Shown here piece after piece: positions 52,705-60,613 of a stretch of 64,000 nucleotides of DNA (position 1 is the stretch's first letter; each line of letters starts with the position of its first letter). A program made the position numbers and the translations under genes. The DNA lies in assembly GCA_964500205.1 (NCBI GenBank), contig CAZCNS010000009.1:62001-126000 (forward strand). Reading direction: 5' to 3'. This stretch comes from UBA10329 sp964500205 (GTDB lineage: Bacteria; Bacteroidota; Bacteroidia; UBA10329). The notes below the pieces were generated by a model that was not told the origin of the DNA, did not search any database, and saw nothing but the letters and a program-made list of their open reading frames with translations.

Positions 52705-53456
52705 GCGGTCGGTTTCATTGCCACCATGATGAGTCTCTCCGAGGTTTCCGGATCAAATGCATTCAGGTCATAATCACCGAACACCTCAATGACCGAAAAG
52801 CCCGCATGGTTGAAATACCCCTCGAAATCGTCAAAGCTCAGTGCATCCACCTCTTCCTGAAAAAAGTGTTGCTCGGACCCGTCAATCACAGCGATCTCCT
52901 TGGTAATGATGTTGTCGACAAGACGTCTTTGGATATTGAACCTTATGCCATCGCGCTCTACAGTGTCCTCCGCCACCATTTCCTTGAGCGTTCTGACACT
53001 GTTCAGGAAGTCAATAACGAAAAAACCTCCGGGCTTCAGTGCGTCCATCACAGCTTTGATGGTCAGCAGATCGTCCTCGGAGCTGTGGAAATAGCCGAAA
53101 CTGGTGAAGAGATTGAGCACGGCATCAAGATCGCGCACCGGAAACGGCTGCCTCATGTCGTGAATATGGAATTGGAGTCCGGTGTGCTGGGCCGCGCTCG
53201 CCTCTGAGATGCTCTCCTCTGAGATGTCGATGCCCACCACCTCGAATCCGAGCCTGTGCAGCTCTATGGAGTGTCTTCCCCTCCCACATGCAAGGTCCAA
53301 TACCCTGTCACCTTCTTTCAGGTTGAGGTGTCGCGTAATGTTGGCGATGAAAAGGCGGGCTTCGTCCGTGTCACGGTTGCTGTAGAGCAGCTTGTAATAT
53401 GGCGAGCCGAACCAACCTTTGAACCACGATGTGCCGTCTGAGCTCGTTCGTTGCAT
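52701..53456 (-). CDS. Class I SAM-dependent methyltransferase
   Basis: A 251-residue methyltransferase with motif I RVLDLACGRGRHSIEL near residue 57, motif II region FEVVGIDIS and acidic DLDAVLNLFTSFGYF. The fold is standard, but the substrate is unknown; distant kin act on small molecules. It precedes the ZIP gene on the same transcript. Confidence 0.88.
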   Translation of the reverse strand: MQRTSSDGTSWFKGWFGSPYYKLLYSNRDTDEARLFIANITRHLNLKEGDRVLDLACGRGRHSIELHRLGFEVVGIDISEESISEASAAQHTGLQFHIHDMRQPFPVRDLDAVLNLFTSFGYFHSSEDDLLTIKAVMDALKPGGFFVIDFLNSVRTLKEMVAEDTVERDGIRFNIQRRLVDNIITKEIAVIDGSEQHFFQEEVDALSFDDFEGYFNHAGFSVIEVFGDYDLNAFDPETSERLIMVAMKPTA

Positions 53457-53649
53457 GGGGCGGCAAACTTACGCCACGCATTGTCCTTGCTTCGATAAAG
53501 TACTCATTTGATGCCCGTCAAAAATTCATTGAAGGTGTTAGTAGCGCTTTAACTCCTTAGTTTTGACACGGAATTAGAATTTCACCTCAGCTTGACCATC
53601 TTTGCAGCATCTGCTCTTTAGCAAGCAGATCATGCTTTCCGCATTGGGA

Positions 53650-54204
53650 ATGAAAGAACTGGACATCTACGGCCTTTACAACAAGATGGAGAACGATAAC
53701 GTTCTCCTGTCTTTCAAGGGAGACATAACGTCCGACCTCACCGCCTCTGTTCTGCACATCATTGAGCAGCGGCTCATTGAGATGAATGAGAATCCAAAAC
53801 TGCGCAAGAAGGTGTACAATGTGATGGTAGAGTGCCTTCAGAACCTTTATCATCATATTGACGAGCTGCCGAGGGTGCGTCAAGAGGAAGCCTCCAAGCG
53901 AGCTGCGATCTTCATGGTCGGGATGAATGCTGGGGGCTACACCATCACCACTGGCAATTACATCGACTCAACAAGGGTCGATGGTTTTGCTGGAAGACTG
54001 GACCGCATCAATTCCATGACCCCAGACGAATTGAAGGCTTTCTACAAGGAAATCCTCAACAATGACGAACGCTCCGACAAGGGTGGGGGAGGACTGGGAA
54101 TGATCGATATTGCCAGGAAAACAGGTAAGAAGCTGAATTATGACTTCATACCAGTAGACGATAAGCTATCATTCTTCAGTCTGAATATCAGCATTGAGAG
54201 CTAA
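53650..54204 (+). CDS. siaB: SiaB-family protein kinase (DUF6272)
   Basis: A 184-residue HATPase-type protein. The start at 53650 gives MKELDIYGLYNKMENDNVLL, the usual N-terminus; upstream in-frame starts at 53632 and 53602 are less family-like. VECLQNLYHHID is the N-box, and DKGGGGLGMIDIARKTGK the glycine-rich ATP lid. In the known Sia pathway SiaB phosphorylates SiaC and so controls c-di-GMP synthesis and aggregation. SiaC follows at 54240; no SiaA phosphatase or SiaD cyclase gene lies next to them. A near -7 element CATCTTTG is at 53597-53604. Confidence 0.86.
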   Translation: MKELDIYGLYNKMENDNVLLSFKGDITSDLTASVLHIIEQRLIEMNENPKLRKKVYNVMVECLQNLYHHIDELPRVRQEEASKRAAIFMVGMNAGGYTITTGNYIDSTRVDGFAGRLDRINSMTPDELKAFYKEILNNDERSDKGGGGLGMIDIARKTGKKLNYDFIPVDDKLSFFSLNISIES

Positions 54205-54239
54205 CACGAACAGAACATACCTGACTAAACGCCATAGAA

Positions 54240-54620
54240 ATGGAAGCGATTGTAATTGAAGGAACACCCAAAACACCTAAGGTACATTTTGATGCTCAAG
54301 GAGGAACTATGTTGCTGAAAGGGCGTTCCATACCAGAGAACAGCATCGAGTTCTACCGCCCGTTGGTGGACTGGCTCGAGGCGTATTCAGCTGCCCCCAA
54401 AGGCAAGACGGTCTGTGATATTCAGCTCGAGTATTTCAATACCAGCTCAAGCAAATGCCTGCTCGACCTGTTCAAGAAAATGGAGCAGATGAGCAACAGT
54501 GGCAACGACATCGTTATCAACTGGTACTACGAGGAGGATGACGAAGACATGCTGGAGGCCGGTGAGGACTACCAGAGTATCATCAACGTGCCATTTAAGA
54601 TGATAGAAGTTCAGGACTGA
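54240..54620 (+). CDS. siaC: SiaC-family regulatory phosphoprotein (DUF1987)
   Basis: A 126-residue STAS-like protein of DUF1987. FNTSSSKCLLDLFKKM (about 62-77) holds the likely phospho-accepting Ser/Thr cluster, and KGRSIPENSIEFYRPLVDWL is conserved. It is the probable substrate of the SiaB kinase encoded 35 bases upstream. Its unphosphorylated form normally activates a diguanylate cyclase; that partner is not in the window. Confidence 0.88.
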   Translation: MEAIVIEGTPKTPKVHFDAQGGTMLLKGRSIPENSIEFYRPLVDWLEAYSAAPKGKTVCDIQLEYFNTSSSKCLLDLFKKMEQMSNSGNDIVINWYYEEDDEDMLEAGEDYQSIINVPFKMIEVQD

Positions 54621-54643
54621 CGGCCTTCAGGCCTGAGAGTGCA

Positions 54644-55807
54644 TCAGAGCGATGCCTTGGCGATCTCTCTCGCCTCGGCATCGCTTTTCACATAGTCCTC
54701 ATACGTTGGCTGCTGTACGAATGTGGCCTTGGCCATACTGTCGGCTATGAGGTCTGACATAGCGAGGAAGCCGATGCGGTCGTGCAGGAACGCGTCCACT
54801 GCCACCTCATTGGCAGCGTTGAGGATGCACGCCATGTTGCCGCCTTTCCTGAGTGCTTCGAAGGCGAGCGCAAGGTTGCGGAATGTCTCCTTGTCGGGCT
54901 GCTCGAAAGTAAGACTCGGATAGTTGAGGAAATCGAACCGTGGAAAATCACTTTTGAGTCTGTCCGGGTATCCTATGGCAAATTGAATGGGCAGTTTCAT
55001 ATCCGGCAGCCCCATCTGAGCCTTCATGCTGCCGTCCTCGAACTGCACGATGCTGTGAACGATGCTCTGAGGGTGTACTATCACATCGATCTGCTCCGTT
55101 TTCAGGGCAAAGAGCCATTTGGCCTCTATGACCTCCAGCCCCTTGTTCATCATGCTGGCGCTATCGATGGTGATCTTGGCACCCATGTCCCAGTTGGGAT
55201 GCTTGAGGGCCTGTGCCTTGGTAACTGTCGTAAGCTGCTCGCGGGTCATCCCCCTGAAGGGGCCGCCCGATGCGGTGAGGTAGATCTTCTCGATGGGATT
55301 GTGAAACTCACCCACAAGACACTGGAAGATAGCGGAGTGCTCGCTGTCCACCGGGTAGATGTTCACGCCTTTTTCTTGCGCCAGTCGGGTAACAATGTCT
55401 CCGGCCACAACCAACGTCTCTTTGTTGGCAAGAGCAATGTGCTTGCCCGCTTTGATGGCAGCCATGGTGGGCCGCAATCCTGCATAGCCCACGAGTGCGG
55501 TCAGTACGATGTCGATCTCTTCCATCTCCACCACCTGCGAGAGTGCGTCATCACCTGCATAGACCTTGATCCCCTCATCGAATAGTGCATCTCTCACTTT
55601 CGCGTAATGTGCCTCATTGCCTATGACCACCGCGTTGGGGCGGAATCTCAGGGATTGTTCGATGAGAAGGTCGGCACTGTTCTGGGCTGTAAGCACTTCG
55701 AGCTCAAAACGGTCGGGGTTGGCCTCGAGGACCTCAAGGGCCTGTGTGCCTATGGAGCCAGTAGAGCCAAGGATGGCAATGTGCCTCTTGTGGGTGTTGT
55801 CGGTCAT
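54644..55807 (-). CDS. dxr: 1-deoxy-D-xylulose-5-phosphate reductoisomerase
   Basis: Second enzyme of the MEP pathway to isoprenoids; converts DXP to MEP with NADPH and a divalent metal. The ATG at 55807 starts MTDNTHKRHIAILGSTGSIG, bringing the NADPH loop to residue 12; the frame opens 11 codons earlier. Metal and substrate residues lie in PVDSEHSAIFQCL and LTASGGPFR, with MNKGLEVIEAKWLF and VHPQSIVHSIVQF further on. Length 387 residues is usual. It converges on siaC with only 23 bases between stops. Confidence 0.96.
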   Translation of the reverse strand: MTDNTHKRHIAILGSTGSIGTQALEVLEANPDRFELEVLTAQNSADLLIEQSLRFRPNAVVIGNEAHYAKVRDALFDEGIKVYAGDDALSQVVEMEEIDIVLTALVGYAGLRPTMAAIKAGKHIALANKETLVVAGDIVTRLAQEKGVNIYPVDSEHSAIFQCLVGEFHNPIEKIYLTASGGPFRGMTREQLTTVTKAQALKHPNWDMGAKITIDSASMMNKGLEVIEAKWLFALKTEQIDVIVHPQSIVHSIVQFEDGSMKAQMGLPDMKLPIQFAIGYPDRLKSDFPRFDFLNYPSLTFEQPDKETFRNLALAFEALRKGGNMACILNAANEVAVDAFLHDRIGFLAMSDLIADSMAKATFVQQPTYEDYVKSDAEAREIAKASL

Positions 55808-55876
55808 GGTCGTATTGGGCAGCAAAGGTATCCCAAGCATGCGGCAGGCCGTTTTGTTCGATTTTTCAGGAGTTTA

Positions 55877-55900
55877 ACACATTCATCGTAATTTTGCGAT
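55877..55900 (+). promoter_or_regulatory. ArsR operator overlapping the arsR -7 element
   Basis: The 16-base block ACACATTCATCGTAAT (55877-55892) is identical to that before the arsI-like gene. The core is ATCG (55885-55888), eight bases, CGAT (55897-55900), and those eight bases, TAATTTTG, are an exact -7 element. A repressor bound here would occlude the promoter. Confidence 0.75.
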
Positions 55901-55904
55901 TGAA

Positions 55905-56231
55905 ATGGGACTCACCAAAACAGAACGATTTACCGCAGAGCAGAACCGAATGGCGGAGCTTGCCAAGGCACTCGGCCATCCCGCCAGAATCACCATCCTA
56001 CAATTTCTCGCCAAACAACAGAACTGCATCTGTGGCAGTATTGTGGAAGAGGTAGGTCTGGCGCAGGCCACTGTATCCCAGCACCTGAAAGCGTTGAAGG
56101 AGGCGGGAATGATCACCGGCACCATTGAAGGCACCAGCATCTGCTATTGCTTGAACCCGAGAGGAATCGAGGAGATGCGCCAATTGCTGAACGGGCTGTT
56201 GCAGGAATGTTGTACCCCTTCGTGCTGCTGA
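55905..56231 (+). CDS. arsR: ArsR-family metalloregulator
   Basis: A 108-residue winged-helix repressor: ALGHPARITILQFL, the recognition helix LAQATVSQHLKALKEAG, and the wing IEGTSICYCLNP. Candidate As(III) ligands are Cys in NCICGSIVEE at the start of the DNA-binding part and a C-terminal CCTPSCC. It probably represses its own gene and the arsenic genes downstream until arsenite binds. It is divergent from dxr and leads the operon. Confidence 0.93.
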   Translation: MGLTKTERFTAEQNRMAELAKALGHPARITILQFLAKQQNCICGSIVEEVGLAQATVSQHLKALKEAGMITGTIEGTSICYCLNPRGIEEMRQLLNGLLQECCTPSCC

Positions 56232-56245
56232 GAAAAAAAATTTCC

Positions 56246-56269
56246 ACACATTCATCGTAATAAACCGAT
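56246..56269 (+). promoter_or_regulatory. Second ArsR operator, before the arsI-like gene
   Basis: It repeats ACACATTCATCGTAAT exactly (56246-56261) and keeps the ATCG-N8-CGAT geometry (56254-56257 and 56266-56269); a further CGATTATCG palindrome overlaps it. It lies 25 bases before the start codon and shows that the arsI-like gene has its own control in addition to read-through from arsR. Confidence 0.72.
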
Positions 56270-56294
56270 TATCGTTAACCAAAACCAAATCATC

Positions 56295-56795
56295 ATGAAT
56301 ATCCCATCATTCCCCCGCATGCACGTCAGTCTTTACGTGGCCGATATCAACAGGACGGTCAAGTTCTACGAGACCTTCTTTGGTCAAACGGCTGAGAAGG
56401 TGAAGCCCGGCTATGCCAAGTTTCACCTCAGCGAACCATCGCTCATCATCTCTTTCGTGGAGAACAAAAACGAGGTAGCACCGCTGTTCGGTCATCTCGG
56501 TTTTCAGGTAGAAACGGGAGCCGAGCTGGAACAGCGCTTGGATGCTGCCAAGGCCGCAGGATTGGTGATGCTCGAAGAGAAGGGCACCAACTGCTGCTAT
56601 GCCACGCAAGACAAGTTCTGGGTGAGCGACCCGGACGGCTACCGCTGGGAGGTTTATCATTTCCATGAGGATGTGGAATGGAACGACCCTCATTACCAGA
56701 CAGAGGCCGAGACGTGTTGCTCGCCTGCGATGGTAACTGCTCCCGAACCCGCCAAGGAAGAGAGCCGCTGTGCGCCAGGTGGCGGATGTTGCTAA
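56295..56795 (+). CDS. ArsI/CadI-family VOC metalloenzyme with cysteine-rich tail
   Basis: A 166-residue glyoxalase-fold protein. RMHVSLYVADINRTVKFYET starts the fold; the vicinal Cys pair of ArsI-type C-As lyases is seen in TNCCYATQDKFWVSDPDGYR, followed by WEVYHF with a metal-ligand Glu. ArsI breaks the carbon-arsenic bond of organoarsenicals; the CadI branch binds metals without known lyase activity. The last 30 residues are a Cys-rich extension (ETCCSPAM, GGGCC) that could bind arsenite. Function as a lyase is inferred from the Cys pair and operon context. Confidence 0.85.
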   Translation: MNIPSFPRMHVSLYVADINRTVKFYETFFGQTAEKVKPGYAKFHLSEPSLIISFVENKNEVAPLFGHLGFQVETGAELEQRLDAAKAAGLVMLEEKGTNCCYATQDKFWVSDPDGYRWEVYHFHEDVEWNDPHYQTEAETCCSPAMVTAPEPAKEESRCAPGGGCC

Positions 56796-56842
56796 AGCCT
56801 CCTGACCCTTGTCCCTCGTCTCACGCCCCTCGTCCCTTTCCC

Positions 56843-57472
56843 ATGAATCTCCAACCGTTCCTCTCCCAATCCCCCCTCATCCCGCCCCATCGTGTGGAAA
56901 AACTCAATGCCCTTGCGGCCCTTGCCAAAAAGGAACTGGCAGAGAAAGGCGCGCTTCGGATGAATTTCATCTGCACCCACAACTCGCGCAGGAGCCACAT
57001 TGCACAGCTATGGGCGTGGGCGGCAGCGGAACATTTCGGGGTCGGGCCGTTCGAGAGCTATTCGGGCGGTGTGGAGGTGACGGCCTTCAACCCACGAGCG
57101 GTGGCGGCCATGCGCAGGGCGGGATTCATCATCGGAGATGCGGAAGGCGTCAACCCGCGCCATCCTGTCCGCGTGGAGGAGAATGGCCCTGGTATCGAAT
57201 GCTGGTCGAAGACCTATGATGACCCCGCCAATCCGATCAAGGATTTCATCGCGGTGATGGTCTGCACCGATGCCGAACAGAACTGCCCGTTCGTGGCGGG
57301 CGCATCGAACCGTTTCTCCCTTTCCTTTGAAGACCCCAAGGAATCGGATGGCACACCGCAAGAGATTGAGACCTACGATGCTCGCGTGGCGGAGATTGGG
57401 AGGGAGATGGTTTTTCTATTTGAGCAGATCAGAGTTTCAGCTGATAAGGTTCTCAGTCACCCGCAACCCTGA
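56843..57472 (+). CDS. Low-molecular-weight phosphatase-fold arsenate reductase-like protein
   Basis: A 209-residue protein started at the ATG at 56843; the open frame upstream (from 56678) overlaps the previous gene out of phase and crosses a CGTCCC repeat. Active loop CTHNSRR is a CX5R site (Cys44, Arg50) in MNFICTHNSRRSHIAQLW. A second Cys pair in MVCTDAEQNCPFVAG could form the shuttle disulfide of thioredoxin-coupled ArsC. Location between arsI-like and acr3 supports arsenate reduction. Its stop codon lies within a palindromic repeat (57465-57479), so the C-terminal few residues are repeat-derived. Confidence 0.85.
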   Translation: MNLQPFLSQSPLIPPHRVEKLNALAALAKKELAEKGALRMNFICTHNSRRSHIAQLWAWAAAEHFGVGPFESYSGGVEVTAFNPRAVAAMRRAGFIIGDAEGVNPRHPVRVEENGPGIECWSKTYDDPANPIKDFIAVMVCTDAEQNCPFVAGASNRFSLSFEDPKESDGTPQEIETYDARVAEIGREMVFLFEQIRVSADKVLSHPQP

Positions 57473-57535
57473 CAGGGTTCTGAACCCTGTCAGGGTTCGA
57501 GCAACGATTTTCCATTTTCGATTCCCCCATTTTCT
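57465..57535. repeat. Paired AACCCTG palindromes and GAAAATGG-family string
   Basis: AACCCTGACAGGGTT (57465-57479) and AACCCTGTCAGGGTT (57483-57497) are separate palindromes and, apart from the centre base, copies of each other; they can also pair together. The first contains the stop codon of the arsC-like gene. A complement of the GAAAATGG string (57506-57535) follows, up to the acr3 start. Confidence 0.75.
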
Positions 57536-57543
57536 TCAGAACA

Positions 57544-58572
57544 ATGAAAGAAACCTCCCCACTCGGCTTTTTTGAACGTTATCTCACCCTCTGGGTCGCG
57601 CTGTGCATCGCGGGCGGTGTGGGCCTCGGTGTATTGTTCGGTGCGCAGATGCAGGTACTCAGCGACCTCAACCTGTTCGGCATCAACCTGCCCATCACCA
57701 TTCTTGTATGGCTGATGATATTCCCGATGATGCTGCAAGTTGACCTTTCGAAGGTGGGTGAGATCGGCCGTCAGCCGAAGGGAATACTTCTGACACTGGT
57801 CGTCAACTGGCTCATCAAACCGTTCAGCATGGCTTTCATCGCGTGGCTGTTCTTTAGCAAAGTGTTTGCCGCATGGCTTACACCCGAACAGGCCGAGCAG
57901 TACCTCGCGGGTGCCATCCTGTTGGGCGTTGCGCCCTGCACGGCCATGGTGTTCGTGTGGAGCTACCTTACCAAGGGTAATCCGTTGTACACGTTGGTGC
58001 AGGTGAGCATCAACGACCTAATCATTCTCATCGCGTTCATCCCGCTGGTGGGGCTGCTGCTGGGCGTGAGCGGGGTGGAGATCCCGTACGGCACGCTGGT
58101 CACATCGGTGATGCTGTTCGTGGCCGTGCCGCTGCTGGCGGGCTATCTGGTGCGGAAGTCGCTGCTGGCCAGCAAGGGGCAGGGGTGGTTCGAGAGTAAA
58201 TTGCTGCCAGCGTTCAAGCCCGTGTCCATTATCGCGCTGCTCACCACGCTTCTGCTGCTCTTTGCGTTTCAGGGCGAGACCATCATCAACCAGCCGCTTG
58301 TGATCCTGCTCATCGCGGTGCCGCTAACCATCCAGACCTACCTGATCTTCTTCGTGGCATGGGGCGCTGGCAGGTGGCTCAAGCTGCCGCACAACGTCTG
58401 CGCCCCAGCGAGCATGATCGGGGCCAGCAACTTCTTCGAGCTGGCTGTGGCTGTTGCCATAGCGCTGTTCGGGCTTCACTCAGGTGCGGCCCTCGCCACG
58501 GTGGTCGGGGTGCTCATCGAGGTGCCAGTGATGCTGAGCCTAGTGGCGTTGGCGAACAGGTGGAGGTATTGA
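57544..58572 (+). CDS. acr3: ACR3-family arsenite efflux permease
   Basis: A 342-residue inner-membrane permease with about ten helices. The family Cys motif is GVAPCTAMVFVWSYL near residue 139, in helix 4; EIPYGTLV and ASNFFELAVAVAIALF (helix 9) are also conserved. It exports As(OH)3 or its anion using the proton gradient. It closes the arsenic operon, so arsenate is reduced by the preceding gene product and pumped out here. Confidence 0.95.
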   Translation: MKETSPLGFFERYLTLWVALCIAGGVGLGVLFGAQMQVLSDLNLFGINLPITILVWLMIFPMMLQVDLSKVGEIGRQPKGILLTLVVNWLIKPFSMAFIAWLFFSKVFAAWLTPEQAEQYLAGAILLGVAPCTAMVFVWSYLTKGNPLYTLVQVSINDLIILIAFIPLVGLLLGVSGVEIPYGTLVTSVMLFVAVPLLAGYLVRKSLLASKGQGWFESKLLPAFKPVSIIALLTTLLLLFAFQGETIINQPLVILLIAVPLTIQTYLIFFVAWGAGRWLKLPHNVCAPASMIGASNFFELAVAVAIALFGLHSGAALATVVGVLIEVPVMLSLVALANRWRY

Positions 58573-58675
58573 CAAGGGATTGAACTGACAAGTATCATAG
58601 GTCTATGTGACCCTTGTAAGTTTCCGGGAACAAGCTTCACTTGAAAATTGCGCACTGAACCAACATTCAACTTCC

Positions 58676-59917
58676 ATGTCAAATTTCAAGCAGATTCTAA
58701 TACCTGCGCTTGCTATTGTTACGTTCTCCGCGGGCTGCGACAGGACAAGGTCGTTCGACTTCACAGGCAAAGCGCAGAAAGGGCCACTCTTGGTCGGGGC
58801 CAACGTGACCGTGAACGAACTCAACAGCAGTTTTGAACAGACGGGCGGATCGTTCACATCGAGCATTGCCTCGGATGACGGTTCATTTGGCCTGAACAGC
58901 GTTGAACTTGAGACGGATTATGCGCTGGTGACAGTGAACGGGGCATATTTCGATGAGCTCAGCGGACAGATTTCTGCCAACCCCATCAACCTTCAGGCAC
59001 TGGCAGACTTATCCGGACGCTCTACGGTGAACGTGAATACCTTGACGCATGTGATTCGCTCACGTATGGAGGCCTTGGTATCTGACATGAGTTTCGAGCA
59101 GGCCAGCAGGCAGGCGCAGGATGAACTGATAGCTGTTTTTTTTGGTGAGAGTGAACAGCTGGGCGCAGACTTTGACCAGTTGGACATATCGAATGTAGGC
59201 GATGATAATGGTGCCTTGCTTGCCTTCTCCCTGCTGATGATGCGCGACACCGTTTCTTCCACTGCCACATTGGTAGAACTCCTCACACGACTTCGCACCG
59301 ATTTCGGTGAGAATGGTGAATTGAACAATTCGGAACTGTTAGACCAGATTCGCGAGAATGCCGCGCTCTTGAACGAGGAAATCATCAGAAACAATCTTGA
59401 GGCACGATACCTGCAGATCGGGCAGACGGCCGTGATTCCAGACTTTGAGAAGTATCTCGGCAAGTTTCAACTTCAGAACGCAGAGACGATTCTGACCGAG
59501 CCAGTTTATCCTCCCGTGATTCAGCCAGAGACATGGTCGAGTACTGTGAATCTGCTCGATAAGTCACTCGTAGAATTGAGCAGGTCTGCATTTTACAGCG
59601 AGCATAACAGCAACGGACCGTGCATTGCCGCGTTCACTCCCGTGGGGCAGAAATTGACCGTCAAGTTGAAAGGAGAGGGCATCTCTTACAAACTGCTGCT
59701 GCCAATGGCCTACCCTCCTGTGCCAGGTCCCCACAATGGAGGCTTTATTTTTGAGAGCAATACAATGGATGAGTTGACTTTTTCATCTCAACGGCAGAAT
59801 GTGTTGATGACCTATGTATTTGACAACGTAGGGGTTAATTATGATATTGAGGTGGAGTATTACGAGAATGGCAGTTTAGTCCCAACCTTTGTGAAGACCA
59901 TCAGCGTCATTCCGTGA
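58676..59917 (+). CDS. Lipoprotein of unknown function
   Basis: A 413-residue protein started at the ATG at 58676, where a type II signal peptide ends in the lipobox FSAGC (Cys about residue 21). A carboxypeptidase-like beta domain (FTGKAQKGPLLVGANVTV, about 27-85) is followed by a helical middle (VNVNTLTHVIRSRMEALVS and LVELLTRLRTDFGENG) and a beta-rich C-terminus with no motif I know. It should sit at the outer membrane or periplasmic face. It is separated from acr3 by about 100 bases and has no clear partner. Confidence 0.75.
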   Translation: MSNFKQILIPALAIVTFSAGCDRTRSFDFTGKAQKGPLLVGANVTVNELNSSFEQTGGSFTSSIASDDGSFGLNSVELETDYALVTVNGAYFDELSGQISANPINLQALADLSGRSTVNVNTLTHVIRSRMEALVSDMSFEQASRQAQDELIAVFFGESEQLGADFDQLDISNVGDDNGALLAFSLLMMRDTVSSTATLVELLTRLRTDFGENGELNNSELLDQIRENAALLNEEIIRNNLEARYLQIGQTAVIPDFEKYLGKFQLQNAETILTEPVYPPVIQPETWSSTVNLLDKSLVELSRSAFYSEHNSNGPCIAAFTPVGQKLTVKLKGEGISYKLLLPMAYPPVPGPHNGGFIFESNTMDELTFSSQRQNVLMTYVFDNVGVNYDIEVEYYENGSLVPTFVKTISVIP

Positions 59918-60030
59918 TTTAAGCCTTTAGGGTTCAAATAGTCGAGTGGGCAGCTATCTCAGAAGTACCTGCCTACGTGTCTTGCACACCCCCCGATGAT
60001 GTCGTAAAATTGCGCTCCTTAAGCAGCACC

Positions 60031-60558
60031 ATGCTGGAGCAACGCCTCAGACAAGCCATCCGCGATGTGCCCGACTTCCCCAAGCCGGGAATCCTTTTCA
60101 AGGACATCACACCTATCCTGCTCGACCATGTGCTGTGCAGCGATACGGCCGATGCCTTGGCAGCATCTGTGCGCGACCAGCAGCCTGATGTGGTGATCGG
60201 GGTCGAGAGCCGGGGGTTCTTCTTCGGCCTGATGATGGCCCAGCGGCTTGGAGTGCCTTTCGTGCCTGTGCGCAAGGCGGGCAAACTGCCCTACCAGACC
60301 GTTAGCCACGAGTATGAGCTGGAATACGGCACTGCCACCGTGGAGATGCACGTGGATGCGGTGAAGCCGGGCCAGCGCGTGCTCATCCATGACGACCTCC
60401 TCGCCACGGGCGGGACGGCCGCAGCGGCAGCCGAGCTTGTGAAACGGCAGGGCGGTATCGTGGCGGGATTCTCCTTCCTCGTGGCCCTCGACTTCCTCAA
60501 TGGGGAAGATGCCTTGAAACCTTACGCTGACACGTTTGTCAGCCTTTTACATTATTGA
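60031..60558 (+). CDS. apt: Adenine phosphoribosyltransferase
   Basis: Salvages adenine to AMP using PRPP. 175 residues from the ATG at 60031; the 18 codons before it, in the same frame from 59977, include the likely -7 region (TAAAATTG, 60005-60012) and are excluded. FPKPGILFKDITPIL and GVESRGFFFG are typical, and the PRPP loop is VLIHDDLLATGGTAAAA (about 121-137). The gene stands alone before the AAA-TOPRIM gene. Confidence 0.96.
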   Translation: MLEQRLRQAIRDVPDFPKPGILFKDITPILLDHVLCSDTADALAASVRDQQPDVVIGVESRGFFFGLMMAQRLGVPFVPVRKAGKLPYQTVSHEYELEYGTATVEMHVDAVKPGQRVLIHDDLLATGGTAAAAAELVKRQGGIVAGFSFLVALDFLNGEDALKPYADTFVSLLHY

Positions 60559-60613
60559 TTTTGTCGGGGAACGGCAGGCTTCCACCTTTGTCAATCTCCT
60601 ACCTTTGAATGCC

